Positions 39,907 through 50,468 of a stretch of DNA of 64,000 nucleotides are shown in pieces. Within the stretch, counting starts at the first letter, position 1. Each line of letters starts with the position of its first letter. The notes below the pieces were generated by a model. The model worked only from the letters and a program-made list of their open reading frames with translations. It made no database searches and had not been told where the DNA came from. Source of the stretch: Arthrobacter sp. 18067 (GTDB lineage Bacteria; Actinomycetota; Actinomycetes; Actinomycetales; Micrococcaceae); NCBI RefSeq assembly GCF_902706295.1, contig NZ_CACSJJ010000007.1, positions 62,001-126,000 on the forward strand. The letters run 5' to 3'. The position numbers were made by a program, and so were the translations under genes.

Positions 39907-41049
39907 ATGGGCCGGGCAAGGCATGGAGATGGCTGGATCGGAAGCCGTCAACTGGCAGACGGAACCACAGTGTGGGACATGCGCATCACAGTAGATGGCG
40001 AGCTATACGCGCAGTACGGACTGGAGTCTGAGAAGGACGCAGTCCGTGAGCGAGACAAGGCCAAGGGCGCTAAGTCCCTGGCGGCGCTGGCCAGGCAGCG
40101 GAAGCTGCGGTTACCAGAGCTGGTGCGAATGTGGATGGATGCCCATCAGGACAAGGCCGGCTCCACACTCACGTCCTACGAGAGCGCACTCAAGCTGCAC
40201 ATCGAGCCGCGGCTGAACATAAGAGTCGAGCAGCTGACCCTCGATGACATGAACTCGTTCATGCGCGACCTGCCCAAACACCTGCCCAAGTACGCGCGCG
40301 GCGGGCGGTCCCTGGGGAAGCGGGTGGCTGACATGGTGAAGGCCACGCTGCGGTGGGCGTCATCACCGTCAGTGAGGCTGATCAACGAAAACCCTCTCAG
40401 GGATTCCACGATTAGGCTGCCCAAGAAGAATCCTCCAAGGCGGGCGGTGCAGCGAAGCGACTTCCCGAAACTGATGAGCGCAACCGAGAAGCAGCAGTCC
40501 CAGCATCTTTGGCTGATGCTTGGAGCCACCGGCGCACGGAAGGGCGAGGTCACGGCGCTCCTTTGGAGCGACATAGATTTCGTCCGGAACGTTGTATCCA
40601 TCACAAAGATCTCCACACCGGAATCGAAGGGTGCCGTCGTGGAAGAGCGGGTGAAGATGAACCAGGAGCGTGAGGTGCCGCTGGAGGAGTCTGTGGCTGC
40701 CTACTTCCTGAGCATCAAGCAGCTGCGCCAGGCGAAGCAGTCTGACCCGGTTTTCCCGGCACCGAGAAAAGGTGGGTCGATCGGGCATGGGACGATCAAC
40801 AAGTGGTGGTACCGGGACTGTAAGAAGGCCGGCCTACCGACGGGGGAGGGTGGGTACACGATTCACTCTCTCAGGCACATGTTCACGACGATGATGATCG
40901 ACGCAAAAGAGGACGTGAATGTTGTGTCGCAGATACTTGGCCACTCGTCGGCCATCGTGACGCTAGGCATTTACAAGCACGTAACAGAGGAGCAGAAATC
41001 GTCCGCGATCAAGACCATGGGTGGACTGCTGATGAGGGGAGTGGTTTAA
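39907..41049 (+). CDS. int: Tyrosine integrase
   Basis: The 380-residue recombinase starts best at ATG 39907, preceded by GGAGG four to five bases away; an ATG at 39892 is an alternative. An N-terminal AP2/arm-like part (WDMRITVDGELYAQYGLESE) precedes the SAM-like core-binding domain (~residues 70-165). The catalytic residues are complete: Arg211 in TGARKGEV, His320-x2-Arg323 in IHSLRHMF, His346 in LGHSS, and nucleophile Tyr356 in GIYKHV. It marks the right end of the prophage. Confidence 0.94.
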   Translation: MGRARHGDGWIGSRQLADGTTVWDMRITVDGELYAQYGLESEKDAVRERDKAKGAKSLAALARQRKLRLPELVRMWMDAHQDKAGSTLTSYESALKLHIEPRLNIRVEQLTLDDMNSFMRDLPKHLPKYARGGRSLGKRVADMVKATLRWASSPSVRLINENPLRDSTIRLPKKNPPRRAVQRSDFPKLMSATEKQQSQHLWLMLGATGARKGEVTALLWSDIDFVRNVVSITKISTPESKGAVVEERVKMNQEREVPLEESVAAYFLSIKQLRQAKQSDPVFPAPRKGGSIGHGTINKWWYRDCKKAGLPTGEGGYTIHSLRHMFTTMMIDAKEDVNVVSQILGHSSAIVTLGIYKHVTEEQKSSAIKTMGGLLMRGVV

Positions 41050-41272
41050 CGTGTAATGTGATTGCTTCTGCGATCGACTGGGGAAAATCCGCGCCAGTAC
41101 TAGGATGCAGGGGGTTTGGGGGAGTGCCATTAAGCTACGTCCCCAGGACAGATACCCTTGTTCTGGACATCTTCCCGGTGGCTGTTGAAGCCGGGTACAA
41201 CTAAACCTAATTCCGGCGGCGGTGTCAAATGTGCATTCCTGGCTCGCTTGCCCGTAGACTGTCCTGTGCATT
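41050..41272. other. Right prophage-host junction region (attR) between int and tRNA-Pro
   Basis: No gene is present. The integrase ends at 41049 and host sequence is certain from the tRNA at 41273, so attR must lie here or at the tRNA. On the minus strand 41125-41144 reads GGGGACGTAGCTTAATGGCA, like the 5' end of a tRNA, but the rest of a cloverleaf is missing. The core cannot be defined without the left end. Confidence 0.5.
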
Positions 41273-41347
41273 CGGGGTGTAGCTCAGCTTGGCTAGAGCG
41301 CCTGCTTTGGGAGCAGGAAGTCGCAGGTTCAAATCCTGTCACCCCGA
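41273..41347 (+). tRNA. tRNA-Pro (anticodon TGG)
   Basis: A full cloverleaf is present: acceptor CGGGGTG/CACCCCG, D-arm AGCTCAGCTTGGCTAGAGCG, anticodon arm CCTGC-TTTGGGA-GCAGG with anticodon TGG, and T-arm CAGG-TTCAAAT-CCTG. No CCA is encoded. It is followed by tig. The prophage lies on its 5' side, which is not the usual tRNA-3'-end integration geometry. Confidence 0.95.
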
Positions 41348-41416
41348 CTCTGTGTTTGTGTCCGCCTCAGGGACGCGACAGAACCCCATACCCACAAAAT
41401 CAGGAGTACTTAGACT

Positions 41417-42799
41417 GTGAAGAGCGCTGTCGAGAACCTCACCGCAACGCGGGTCAAGCTCAACGTTGAGGTTCCCTTTGAGGAACTGAAGCCGAGCATC
41501 GATGCCGCGTACAAGACCGTTGCTTCGCAGATCCAGGTTCCCGGATTCCGCAAGGGCAAGGTTCCCACCAAGCTGATCGACCAGCGCGTTGGCCGCGGCT
41601 ACGTCCTGGAGACGGCCATCAACGATGGCCTTAACGGTTGGTACCAGGCCGCAGTTCAGGAAACGGGCGTACGCCCCCTGAGCCGTCCCGAGGTTGAGAT
41701 CACCGAGGTTCCGGACCCCACGTCCACCGATGGCGAGCTCAAGTTCCAGGTTGAGATCGATGTCCGCCCCGAGATCGAGCTGCCGGACTACGCCGGTATC
41801 AAGGTCGAGGTCGCTGCAGCTGAGTCCTCCGACGCTGACATCGACAAGTCCCTCGACGAACTTCGCGGCCGTTTCGGCACGCTGAAGTCCGTAGAGCGCC
41901 CTGCGAAGAACGATGACTTCCTGACCATCGACATCACCGCCACCATTGACGGCGAAGAGATCGATTCGGCGTCGGGCCTGTCCTACCAGGTTGGCGCCGG
42001 CACCATGCTCGAAGGCCTCGACGAAGCCGTGACCGGCCTCTCCGCCGACGAGGAAGCAATCTTCGACACCACGCTGGTTGGCGGTGACCACGCCGGCGAG
42101 TCCGCTCAGGTGAAGGTCGTTGTCAAGGCTGTCAAGGAGCGCGAGCTTCCCGAGGCAAACGACGACTTCGCCCAGCTGGCCTCCGAGTTCGACACCCTTG
42201 CCGAGCTCCGTGAGGACCTCGCCAAGCAGGCTGCCGACTCCAAGGTTGTTGAGCAGGGCGTAGAAGCACGCGACAAGGTCCTGGACAAGCTCGTTGAGCT
42301 CGTCGAGGTTCCGGTTCCGGATTCCGTGGTCGAAGAGCAGATCGAAGCTCACTTCAACCCGGAGAACGCCCATGGCGAAGGTGACCACGACACCGAGGAG
42401 CACCGCGCCGAGGTCAAGGCCAACACCGAGCGGGCCTTCCAGAACGAGATCATCCTTGACGCCATTGCGGACAAGGAAGAAGTAGACGTCAGCCAGAACG
42501 AGCTGATCGACTACATCGTCACCACCGCAAGCCAGTACGGCATGGACCCCAACCAGTTCGCTCAGATCATTGACCAGAGCGGCCAGGTTCCCATGATGGT
42601 TTCCGAGGTCCGCCGCCGCAAGGCACTGGCCGTTGTCCTGGGCCAGGCCGAGGTTGTCGATTCCGAGGGCAACAAGGTTGACCTCACCGACTTCGTCCGT
42701 CCTGCAGGCGAAGCCGCAGCCGAAGAGGCCGCAGCTGTTGAGGCAACTGAGGAAGCCGACGCTGTCGCAAGCGACGACCCCGCAGCAGTGAAGTTCTAG
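41417..42799 (+). CDS. tig: Trigger factor
   Basis: The 460-residue ribosome-associated chaperone and peptidyl-prolyl isomerase starts at GTG 41417 with AGGAG upstream. The ribosome-binding loop is [10 protein letters not shown] (residues ~43-52). The FKBP-like domain and the C-terminal helical arms follow, with an acidic Ala/Glu-rich tail. It precedes clpP1, clpP2 and clpX, the common bacterial order linking folding to proteolysis. Its own terminator follows, so clpP is transcribed separately. Confidence 0.97.
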   Translation: MKSAVENLTATRVKLNVEVPFEELKPSIDAAYKTVASQIQVPGFRKGKVPTKLIDQRVGRGYVLETAINDGLNGWYQAAVQETGVRPLSRPEVEITEVPDPTSTDGELKFQVEIDVRPEIELPDYAGIKVEVAAAESSDADIDKSLDELRGRFGTLKSVERPAKNDDFLTIDITATIDGEEIDSASGLSYQVGAGTMLEGLDEAVTGLSADEEAIFDTTLVGGDHAGESAQVKVVVKAVKERELPEANDDFAQLASEFDTLAELREDLAKQAADSKVVEQGVEARDKVLDKLVELVEVPVPDSVVEEQIEAHFNPENAHGEGDHDTEEHRAEVKANTERAFQNEIILDAIADKEEVDVSQNELIDYIVTTASQYGMDPNQFAQIIDQSGQVPMMVSEVRRRKALAVVLGQAEVVDSEGNKVDLTDFVRPAGEAAAEEAAAVEATEEADAVASDDPAAVKF

Positions 42800-42811
42800 T
42801 CAACGACTTCA

Positions 42812-42850
42812 ACCGGCCCCGGATCTCCTGATCCGGGGCCGGTTTGCTTT
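42812..42850 (+). terminator. Terminator after tig
   Basis: The long stem ACCGGCCCCGGATC / GATCCGGGGCCGGT with loop TCCT is followed by TTTGCTTT. Confidence 0.93.
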
Positions 42851-42992
42851 AAGGCTGAACATTGGTGCTGAACGCAGACGTGCGCCGTCAGCGAACAGTG
42901 CGATTCCGGCGAACAAATCACCCCGGAAAACGGTTAGTGTCCAAGTAGTGAAGTTCAGTGAGGTCACTGGCACCAGCGAGAGGTAAGTACTT

Positions 42993-43643
42993 ATGTCACA
43001 GCAATCAGAGGCTCCCCGGATGGCAACTGTCGATCCCGCAGCCCAGGACAACTACATCTACAACCGCCTGCTGAAAGAGCGCATTATCTGGCTCGGCTCT
43101 GAAGTCCGTGACGAGAACGCCAACGCCATCTGCTCCCAGCTCCTCCTCCTCTCGGCAGAAGACCCTGAGAAGGACATCTACCTGTACATCAACTCCCCGG
43201 GTGGTTCCGTGACAGCCGGTATGGCCATCTACGACACCATGCAGTTCATCCCGAACGACGTCGTCACCGTCGCAACGGGCCTGGCTGCCTCCATGGGCCA
43301 GTTCCTTCTTTCGTCCGGCACCAAGGGCAAGCGTTATGCAACGCCCAACGCCCGCATCCTGATGCACCAGCCCTCAGGCGGAATCGGCGGCACGGCTTCG
43401 GACATCAAGATCCAGGCGGAACTGATCCTGCACATGAAGAAGGTCATGGCGGAACTCACGGCTGAGCAGACCGGTCAGTCCGTGGAGACCATCCTCAAGG
43501 ACAACGACCGCGACAAGTGGTTCACGGCCAGCGAGGCGCTGGAGTACGGCTTCTTCGACAAGATCTCGGCACACGCCGGTTCTGTTGCCGGTGGTGGCGG
43601 TACGGCCAACCAGTCGGGCGCAGAGTCGAACTCCGAAAACTAA
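42993..43643 (+). CDS. clpP1: ATP-dependent Clp protease proteolytic subunit 1
   Basis: The 216-residue serine peptidase has GLAASMGQF with catalytic Ser100 and ILMHQPSGG with His125, plus a conserved Asp in the NDRDKWF region. Actinobacteria carry two ClpP rings that act together with ClpX or ClpC. A short propeptide-like N-terminus and a Gly/Ser-rich C-terminal tail are present. The gene lies 39 bp before clpP2. Confidence 0.96.
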   Translation: MSQQSEAPRMATVDPAAQDNYIYNRLLKERIIWLGSEVRDENANAICSQLLLLSAEDPEKDIYLYINSPGGSVTAGMAIYDTMQFIPNDVVTVATGLAASMGQFLLSSGTKGKRYATPNARILMHQPSGGIGGTASDIKIQAELILHMKKVMAELTAEQTGQSVETILKDNDRDKWFTASEALEYGFFDKISAHAGSVAGGGGTANQSGAESNSEN

Positions 43644-43682
43644 CCGGCACAAAGAACCACTGAAACCCCAGGAGTAAAGAAC

Positions 43683-44342
43683 ATGAACTACAACTTCGGA
43701 TGGTCTGCCGGTAACCTCCCGTCCAGCCGCTACGTCCTGCCCCAGTTTGAAGAGCGCACGCCCTACGGCTTCAAGCGCCAGGACCCGTACACCAAGCTGT
43801 TCGAGGACCGCATCATCTTCCTTGGTGTCCAGGTTGACGACGCTTCCGCCGACGACATCATGGCCCAGCTGCTGGTCCTTGAATCAACGGATCCGGACCG
43901 CGACATCACCTTGTACATCAACTCGCCTGGCGGTTCGTTTACGGCCATGACGGCGATCTACGACACCATGCAGTACATCCGTCCGGAAATCCAGACGGTG
44001 TGCCTGGGACAAGCTGCAAGTGCTGCGGCCGTCCTGCTCGCCGCCGGCACGCCGGGCAAGCGCCTGGCGCTTCCGAACGCACGCGTTCTGATCCATCAGC
44101 CGGCCCTTTCCGGCGGTCAGGGTGGACAGGCATCAGACCTTGAAATCCAGGCTGCTGAAGTCATGCGCATGCGCACCTGGCTTGAGGACACTCTGGCGCA
44201 CCACTCGGGCCGCACTTCCGAGCAGGTCAACAATGACATCGAACGCGACAAGATCCTCACCGCGGCCGATGCCCTGAGCTACGGTCTCATTGACCAGGTT
44301 CTGGACTCCCGCAAGATCAAGCCCCAGGCAATCGCCCGGTAG
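43683..44342 (+). CDS. clpP2: ATP-dependent Clp protease proteolytic subunit 2
   Basis: The 219-residue subunit has [11 protein letters not shown] with catalytic Ser113 and VLIHQPAL with His138. ATG 43683 is preceded by AGGAG. It forms the second ring of the actinobacterial ClpP1P2 complex, and the extended N-terminus ([20 protein letters not shown]) is typical of ClpP2. Confidence 0.96.
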   Translation: MNYNFGWSAGNLPSSRYVLPQFEERTPYGFKRQDPYTKLFEDRIIFLGVQVDDASADDIMAQLLVLESTDPDRDITLYINSPGGSFTAMTAIYDTMQYIRPEIQTVCLGQAASAAAVLLAAGTPGKRLALPNARVLIHQPALSGGQGGQASDLEIQAAEVMRMRTWLEDTLAHHSGRTSEQVNNDIERDKILTAADALSYGLIDQVLDSRKIKPQAIAR

Positions 44343-44524
44343 CACACGGAATTCGACGCCGGTGCGGTTCACGAAATATGGACCGCACCGGCGTTCTGTT
44401 TCCACCCAAGCAGCCCATTGTGACCTAGAGTGGATGTTGTCACGGTGGTGCCAGCCGCGGCTTGGCCGCACACTTGATGACGGCGCGGAGCCGCATCACC
44501 CGCATGCAACGAAGGGATTCCCAC

Positions 44525-45814
44525 ATGGCTCGGATTGGCGAGAGCACGGATCTGCTGAAGTGTTCTTTCTGCGGAAAGAGCCAAAAGCAGGTTCGGAAGC
44601 TGATTGCCGGGCCCGGTGTCTACATCTGCGATGAATGCATCGAGCTTTGCAACGAGATCATCGAAGAGGAACTCGCTGAAGTTTCCGATCTCGGCAGTTT
44701 CGAACTGCCCAAGCCCCGTGAGATCTTCGACTTCCTGCAGGAATACGTCATCGGTCAGGAACCGGCCAAGCGTTCGTTGGCGGTGGCGGTCTACAACCAT
44801 TACAAGCGCATCCAGGCAGGCCACGCACCCAAGACCGGGAGCCTGGGTGAGGGATCGCATCACGAGGACGTGGAGATCGCCAAGTCCAACATCCTCCTGA
44901 TTGGCCCCACGGGTTGCGGTAAGACGTATTTGGCCCAGACGCTGGCCCGACGGCTTAACGTCCCGTTCGCCGTAGCCGATGCGACCGCCCTGACGGAAGC
45001 CGGTTATGTCGGTGAGGACGTCGAGAACATCCTGCTTAAGCTCATCCAGGCCGCTGACTACGACGTCAAGAAAGCCGAGCAGGGCATCATCTACATAGAT
45101 GAGATCGACAAAATCTCCCGGAAGAGCGAAAACCCGTCGATTACGCGTGATGTATCCGGCGAAGGTGTGCAGCAAGCACTCTTGAAGATTCTTGAGGGAA
45201 CCGTTGCGTCGGTACCCCCTCAGGGCGGCCGTAAGCACCCGCATCAGGAATTCATCCAGATCGATACCACCAATGTCCTCTTCATCGTTGCCGGCGCCTT
45301 TGCAGGCCTCGAGGACATCATTGGTTCGCGGTCCGGGCGCAAGGGCATCGGCTTCGGTGCGCCGCTCAACGAGGCCCGTGACAATGTGGACACCTACGGC
45401 GAAGTAATGCCTGAGGACTTGCTGAAGTTCGGGCTTATTCCGGAATTCATTGGCCGCCTCCCCGTGATCACTACGGTGTCCAACCTGGACCGGCCTGCCC
45501 TGATCCAAATTCTGTCCACTCCCAAGAACGCCTTGGTGAAGCAGTACCAAAAGATGTTCCAGCTCGATGGCGTTGACCTGCAGTTTGACGACGACGCCTT
45601 GGATTCCATCGCGGATCAAGCGCTCGAGCGCGGCACCGGTGCGCGTGGTCTCCGCGCCATCATGGAAGAAGTGCTGTTGCCGGTCATGTTCGATCTCCCC
45701 AGCAGGGACGACATCGCCACCGTAGTCATTACAGCCGACGTCGTAGCGAAGAAGGCGCAGCCGACCATGATCGCCCATGACGTCGTAGCCAAGCGCCGGA
45801 ATAAGTCGGCCTAG
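44525..45814 (+). CDS. clpX: ATP-dependent unfoldase ClpX
   Basis: The 429-residue AAA+ protein starts at ATG 44525. The N-terminal C4 zinc domain has cysteines at 13, 16, 35 and 38 ([16 protein letters not shown]). Walker A is [11 protein letters not shown] and Walker [12 protein letters not shown], with pore loop and arginine-finger segments following ([11 protein letters not shown]). It feeds unfolded substrates to the ClpP1P2 chamber. A 180 bp gap separates it from clpP2, leaving room for its own promoter. Confidence 0.97.
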   Translation: MARIGESTDLLKCSFCGKSQKQVRKLIAGPGVYICDECIELCNEIIEEELAEVSDLGSFELPKPREIFDFLQEYVIGQEPAKRSLAVAVYNHYKRIQAGHAPKTGSLGEGSHHEDVEIAKSNILLIGPTGCGKTYLAQTLARRLNVPFAVADATALTEAGYVGEDVENILLKLIQAADYDVKKAEQGIIYIDEIDKISRKSENPSITRDVSGEGVQQALLKILEGTVASVPPQGGRKHPHQEFIQIDTTNVLFIVAGAFAGLEDIIGSRSGRKGIGFGAPLNEARDNVDTYGEVMPEDLLKFGLIPEFIGRLPVITTVSNLDRPALIQILSTPKNALVKQYQKMFQLDGVDLQFDDDALDSIADQALERGTGARGLRAIMEEVLLPVMFDLPSRDDIATVVITADVVAKKAQPTMIAHDVVAKRRNKSA

Positions 45815-45895
45815 CCTCCTGTTGGCCTAAGCGAGGAGCGGTTCCGCTGGGACCGCCTGCCATGCCATATTTCCCACCCTTCCGAGGAGTTCCCT

Positions 45896-46525
45896 GTGCC
45901 CGATCAGATCGTGTCCGAAGAGACCGTCAACAAAGCCGACTTCTGGTTTGATCCTGTCTGCCCTTTCGCTTGGATCACCTCCCGTTGGATCGGCGAAGTG
46001 GAGCAGGTGCGGGGGATTCAGACCGAGTGGCACGTCATGAGCCTTTCCGTGCTGAACGAGGACCGCGATCTTCCAGCCGATTACAGGGCGATGATGGATG
46101 ACAGCTGGGGACCGGTCCGCGTGATTATCGCCGCACAGGAATTGCACGGCAGCACGTACGTCAAGCCGCTGTATGACGCGATGGGGGAGCAGATCCACCA
46201 TGAGGGCAACAAGGACCGTGCTTCGGTGATCCAGAAGGCCCTTGCCGAGGTTGGCCTGCCGGCTGACCTGGCACGCTTTGCTGTCTCGGATGAGTACGAC
46301 GCACAATTGCGCACAAGCCACGAGGCCGGGATCTCCTTGGTGGGGCAGGACGTCGGTACCCCCGTTGTGGCCTTCAATGGAACGGCGTTCTTCGGTCCTG
46401 TACTTACGCGTATTCCGCGCGGCGAAGAAGCAGGAAACATCTGGGACGCGACGGTCACTCTGGCCGGATACCCGCACTTCTTTGAGTTGAAGCGCAGCCG
46501 CAGCGAACGCCCGGAATTCAACTAG
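45896..46525 (+). CDS. DsbA-fold mycothiol-dependent nitroreductase-like protein
   Basis: The 209-residue protein starts at GTG 45896 with GAGGAG. FWFDPVCPFAWITSRWIGEV is the active-site region of the Rv2466c-type actinobacterial reductases, where the N-terminal Cys is redox-active and the second site position is not Cys. GTPVVAFNGTAFFGPVLTRI supplies the cis-Pro loop. It probably reduces oxidised substrates with mycothiol or mycoredoxin. Confidence 0.88.
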   Translation: MPDQIVSEETVNKADFWFDPVCPFAWITSRWIGEVEQVRGIQTEWHVMSLSVLNEDRDLPADYRAMMDDSWGPVRVIIAAQELHGSTYVKPLYDAMGEQIHHEGNKDRASVIQKALAEVGLPADLARFAVSDEYDAQLRTSHEAGISLVGQDVGTPVVAFNGTAFFGPVLTRIPRGEEAGNIWDATVTLAGYPHFFELKRSRSERPEFN

Positions 46526-46543
46526 TCCAAACGGCAGCCAACG

Positions 46544-47419
46544 CTACTTCAAGAAGCGCGACGTCCGACGGTCGGCGAGTATCTTCCCGTTGGTCTGGCA
46601 AGTGGCGCAGTATTGCAGGGAGGTGTCCGCAAAGGACACCTCCCTTACTGTGTCCCCACACACCGGGCAAGGTAGCCCGGTCCGGGCATGCACCCGGAAG
46701 TTGCTGCGTTTGGTGTCCTTCAGCTCACTGGACGGTTTGCCCGCCGCAGCGTTGACAGCTCCTACCAGGATCTCCTGCATGGCTGCGTAGAGCCGTGCGA
46801 CTGTCTGTTTGTCCAGCGACTTGGCGCTGGCGAAGGGAGAGATCTTTGCGGCGTGCAGGATTTCGTCACTATAGGCGTTGCCTATGCCGGCAATGACGCC
46901 CTGACTGCGAAGCAGTCCCTTGATCTGCTGGGAACTTGCCCCAAGGATCGCCGCCAGCGCGTCAAGGTCGAAGTCGGGGCTGAGGGGCTCCGGACCCAGG
47001 GTTGCTATCCCTGGGACGTCCTGCGGGTCCTTGACGACGTAGATTGCCAGGCTTTTCTTGGTTCCGGCCTCCGTCAGGTCGACACCGATGTGGGCATCAT
47101 CCGCGGGGCGGTGGAGCAGGAGCCGTGCTGAGATGTTGCTCTTTCCCATTCGCAAACCGGCCGAGGACGGATGCTCCGTGTAGCGGACCCAGCCGGCCTT
47201 CGCCAGGTGGAACACGAAGAACAGACCGTCAACGTCAACACAGACGAACTTCCCGAAGCGTTGGACACCTTGAACAGTCCGGCCTTCCAGAGCGGTATAG
47301 GGAGGGTCAGCGGTCTTGAGTGCTGAGAAGGAATTGATGCGGACCTCGGTCAGCACAGCTCCATGGAGTTGGGTGTCCAAATACATGCACAGGCCGTGCA
47401 CTTCGGGGAGTTCCGGCAT
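46544..47419 (-). CDS. Fpg/Nei-family DNA glycosylase
   Basis: The 291-residue product starts at ATG 47419, so the mature N-terminus is Pro-Glu (PELPEVHGL), the catalytic residues of this family. The helix-two-turn-helix (LLRSQGVIAGIGNAYSDEIL) and the C-terminal zinc finger (CPVCGDTVREVSF ... CATC) are intact. It excises oxidised bases and nicks by beta-elimination. The His after PELPEV and overall pattern suggest an actinobacterial Nei/Fpg2 form, not classical MutM. Confidence 0.9.
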   Translation of the reverse strand: MPELPEVHGLCMYLDTQLHGAVLTEVRINSFSALKTADPPYTALEGRTVQGVQRFGKFVCVDVDGLFFVFHLAKAGWVRYTEHPSSAGLRMGKSNISARLLLHRPADDAHIGVDLTEAGTKKSLAIYVVKDPQDVPGIATLGPEPLSPDFDLDALAAILGASSQQIKGLLRSQGVIAGIGNAYSDEILHAAKISPFASAKSLDKQTVARLYAAMQEILVGAVNAAAGKPSSELKDTKRSNFRVHARTGLPCPVCGDTVREVSFADTSLQYCATCQTNGKILADRRTSRFLK

Positions 47420-47774
47420 GGACAACACTTTGCCACAGGTAGGTCCTTGGCCGCAGGAAAACTACAGGATTGTAGTTCGTCCGGAAGCCTTGTGCATCTC
47501 CGTCAGCGGGACAACAATGGTTCTTACCCACTTCGAAAGAAGAGGGACACGGAAACCAAAGATTCAGTGATATGCAACCAACGCAGCCTTTGGCAAAGTT
47601 GGAAGCAAGCTACCAGTGACGAGGTAGGAAGACCTGAAATTCCAAGGATTCCGCCAGACTGTCAAGACGTCACCAGGCAGCCGAAAAGTCGAAGCCCCAC
47701 CAACGGCAAAACGCTGATGGGGCTTCCCCTTTGCCCAAAATCGTTGGGCTACATACTCCCGCTGCCGGAAAAGG
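47420..47774. other. Intergenic region between nei-like gene and valS
   Basis: No gene is supported. It contains the valS terminator and about 270 bp that should hold the promoter of the leftward glycosylase gene. I see no other conserved element. Confidence 0.6.
47691..47726 (-). terminator. Terminator after valS
   Basis: On the minus strand GAAGCCCCATCAGCG...TTGGTGGGGCTTC forms a stem, followed by CGACTTTTC. It lies about 50 bp after the valS stop. Confidence 0.75.
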
Positions 47775-50396
47775 CTAGGACGCGGGCGTTTCCTCGGCCG
47801 GTACCAGGACAACATCGCTGACTGTCAGCTCACCTTCGCCGGACTGGAGCGTGATCTCCTGCGCGTTGGCGGCAGCCTTCAAGTCGCCTAGGCCGGCCTT
47901 CAACTGGGCGACCAGGACCTCCGAGGCGGTGATGGATGCAGACAGCACCTCTGTGCGCTGCTTGACCTTGGCCTCTGACTTTGCCTTGCGGATACCGCTG
48001 AGCGCGATGCCCACAGTGCCCAGCATGGTGGTGTCGCCGTCGGTGATTTCCAGGGCGGCGGGCCACTCTGCACGGTGGACGGATCCTGTGCGCCACCAGC
48101 CCCAGACCTCTTCAGTGGCGAAGGGCAGGAACGGGGCGAACAGGCGCAGGAGCGAGTCGAGGGTTGTTGCCAGCGCTGCCAGAACGGAAGCCTGCTCGGT
48201 CTCGCCTGCGGCACCATAGGCGCGGTCCTTGATCAATTCCACGTAGTCGTCAGTGAACTGCCAGAAGAACGACTCGGTGATCTGGAGTGCGCGCGCGTAG
48301 TCGTAGTTTTCGAACGCCTTGGTGGACTGGGCGACGACGTCGGAGAGTTGCGCGAGCAACGCACGGTCCAGCGGGTTGGTCAGCACCGAGAGGTCGCCGG
48401 ACACCACGGAGTTCTCGGTGGCGCCAAGGTTCAACACGAACTTGGAGGCGTTCAACAGTTTGATGGCCAGGCGGCGGCCGATCTTCATCTGGGCGATCTC
48501 GTACGCCGTGTCAGCGCCGAGCTTGGCCGATGCTGCCCAATAGCGGACAGCGTCTGAACCGTACTCGTTGAGCACATCCGTGGGAACAACAACGTTGCCC
48601 TTGGATTTGGACATCTTCTTGCGGTCCGGATCCAGGATCCAGCCGGAGATGGCCGCGTGCTTCCACGGAGCGTTCTTCTGCAAGGCGTCGGCTCGGACGG
48701 CCGAGGAGAACAGCCAGGTGCGGATGATGTCGTGGCCCTGGGGACGGAGGTCGAAGGGGTAGACCTTGGAGAACAGGTCCTCGTCACGGCTCCAGCCACC
48801 GACAATCTGCGGGGTCAGTGAGGACGTGGCCCAGGTATCAAGGACGTCGGCGTCGCCCGTGAAGCCGTTGGCCTGATCACGCTGGGATTCCTCGAACCCG
48901 GGTGCGGCATCCGCGGCAGGGTCTACAGGCAGCATTTCGTCCGAAGGCAGGATGGGGTGGTCGTAGTCCGGATTGCCCTGGGCATCCAACGGGTACCAGA
49001 CGGGGATGGGCACGCCGAAGAAGCGCTGGCGGGATACAAGCCAGTCGCCGTTCAGGCCGGCGATCCAGTTCTCGTAGCGGGAGCGCATGAAGGCCGGGTG
49101 GAAAGTGATTTCCTGGCCACGGCCGATCAGGCGTTCACGGCGTTCTTCGTCGCGGCCACCGTTGCGGATGTACCACTGGCGGGAGGTAACTACCTCGAGG
49201 GGCTTGTCACCCTTCTCGAAGAAGTTCACCGGATGCATGATCTTCTTCGGTTCGCCATCCAACAGCTCCGCTGCCTTGAGCAGTTCAACCACGGCTTCCT
49301 TCGCGGAGAAAGCGGTCTTGCCGGCGATCGCGGCGTAGGCTTCCTTGCCGGCGTCGGTGGTGATCCAGTCAGGAGTCTCGGCAATGATGCGGCCGTCGCG
49401 GCCCATGATGGCCCGGGTGGGCAGCTGCAGTTCACGCCACCAGGTGACGTCGGTCAGGTCACCGAACGTACACACCATGGCGATGCCGGAGCCCTTGTCC
49501 GCCTTGGCGAGCGGGTGGGCCTTGACCTCGAGCTCCACATCGAACAGCGGGGACTTCACGGTCTTGCCGAACAGCGGCTGGTACCGCTCGTCGTCGGGGT
49601 TTGCCACCAGGGCCGCGCAGGCAGCCAGCAGCTCAGGCCGCGTGGTCTCGATGAAGATCTTCTCGCCGTCTTCGGTGAAGAACGGGTAGCGGTAGTAGGC
49701 GCCGGCAACTTCGCGGTCCTCAAGCTCAGCCTGCGCTACAGCAGTGCGGAACGTGACATCCCACAGGGTGGGTGCCTCGGCCATGTATGCATCGCCGGCA
49801 GACAGGTTGGCCAGGAAGGCGCGCTGGGACACCGCGCGGGACGTGTCGTCGATGGTGCGGTACGTCAGGTCCCAGTCCACGGACAAGCCAAGGGTCTGGA
49901 ACAGGTTCTCGAAGACCTTCTCGTCCTCCACGGCGAGTTCCTCGCACAGTTCGATGAAGTTCTGGCGCGAAACGACGTCGAAATCGCGCTGGTTCTTGGC
50001 GGGCTGTGCAGGCGGAGCGTAGTCGGCCTTGTAGGGGATGGCGGGATCGCAGCGCACACCGTAGTAGTTCTGGACCCGGCGCTCGGTGGGCAAACCGTTG
50101 TCGTCCCAGCCCATGGGGTAGAAGACATTCTTGCCCGTCATGCGCATGTAGCGGGCCTGGACGTCGGTCTGGGTGAAGGAGAACATGTGGCCCACGTGGA
50201 GCGAGCCGGATGCCGTGGGCGGGGGAGTGTCGATCGAGTAGACCTGCTCCCGGGTGGTGTCCGGGTTGAACTTGTAGGTTCCTTCTTTCAGCCAGCGCTG
50301 CGTCAGGGCAGCCTCGAGGCCTTCAAGGGCCGGCTTGTCGGGAACGTTGATGGGGGCGGTGGCGGGCGTGTCTGTACCCTGCGTTGATTCAGCCAT
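47775..50396 (-). CDS. valS: Valyl-tRNA synthetase
   Basis: The 873-residue class I synthetase has the HIGH variant SGSLHVGHMFSFTQTD and KMSKS in DRKKMSKSKGNVV. The WDDNGLPTERR segment near the N-terminus is typical of the actinobacterial valS form. The anticodon-binding helical domain follows, with the C-terminal coiled-coil arm. It charges tRNA-Val. It is divergent from the SDR gene with a short gap of 72 bp. Confidence 0.96.
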   Translation of the reverse strand: MAESTQGTDTPATAPINVPDKPALEGLEAALTQRWLKEGTYKFNPDTTREQVYSIDTPPPTASGSLHVGHMFSFTQTDVQARYMRMTGKNVFYPMGWDDNGLPTERRVQNYYGVRCDPAIPYKADYAPPAQPAKNQRDFDVVSRQNFIELCEELAVEDEKVFENLFQTLGLSVDWDLTYRTIDDTSRAVSQRAFLANLSAGDAYMAEAPTLWDVTFRTAVAQAELEDREVAGAYYRYPFFTEDGEKIFIETTRPELLAACAALVANPDDERYQPLFGKTVKSPLFDVELEVKAHPLAKADKGSGIAMVCTFGDLTDVTWWRELQLPTRAIMGRDGRIIAETPDWITTDAGKEAYAAIAGKTAFSAKEAVVELLKAAELLDGEPKKIMHPVNFFEKGDKPLEVVTSRQWYIRNGGRDEERRERLIGRGQEITFHPAFMRSRYENWIAGLNGDWLVSRQRFFGVPIPVWYPLDAQGNPDYDHPILPSDEMLPVDPAADAAPGFEESQRDQANGFTGDADVLDTWATSSLTPQIVGGWSRDEDLFSKVYPFDLRPQGHDIIRTWLFSSAVRADALQKNAPWKHAAISGWILDPDRKKMSKSKGNVVVPTDVLNEYGSDAVRYWAASAKLGADTAYEIAQMKIGRRLAIKLLNASKFVLNLGATENSVVSGDLSVLTNPLDRALLAQLSDVVAQSTKAFENYDYARALQITESFFWQFTDDYVELIKDRAYGAAGETEQASVLAALATTLDSLLRLFAPFLPFATEEVWGWWRTGSVHRAEWPAALEITDGDTTMLGTVGIALSGIRKAKSEAKVKQRTEVLSASITASEVLVAQLKAGLGDLKAAANAQEITLQSGEGELTVSDVVLVPAEETPAS

Positions 50397-50468
50397 GGAC
50401 CAATTGTTTCATGGCCTGGCGTTACAGCATGCCGCGGGAGGAGTCCACGCCCCCGATAAGGTGGTGCC

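Noticed and set aside
41080..41150. Possible tRNA on the minus strand starting GGGGACGTAGC
   Set aside because: The acceptor pairs only partly, no T-loop is found and the D-arm does not close.
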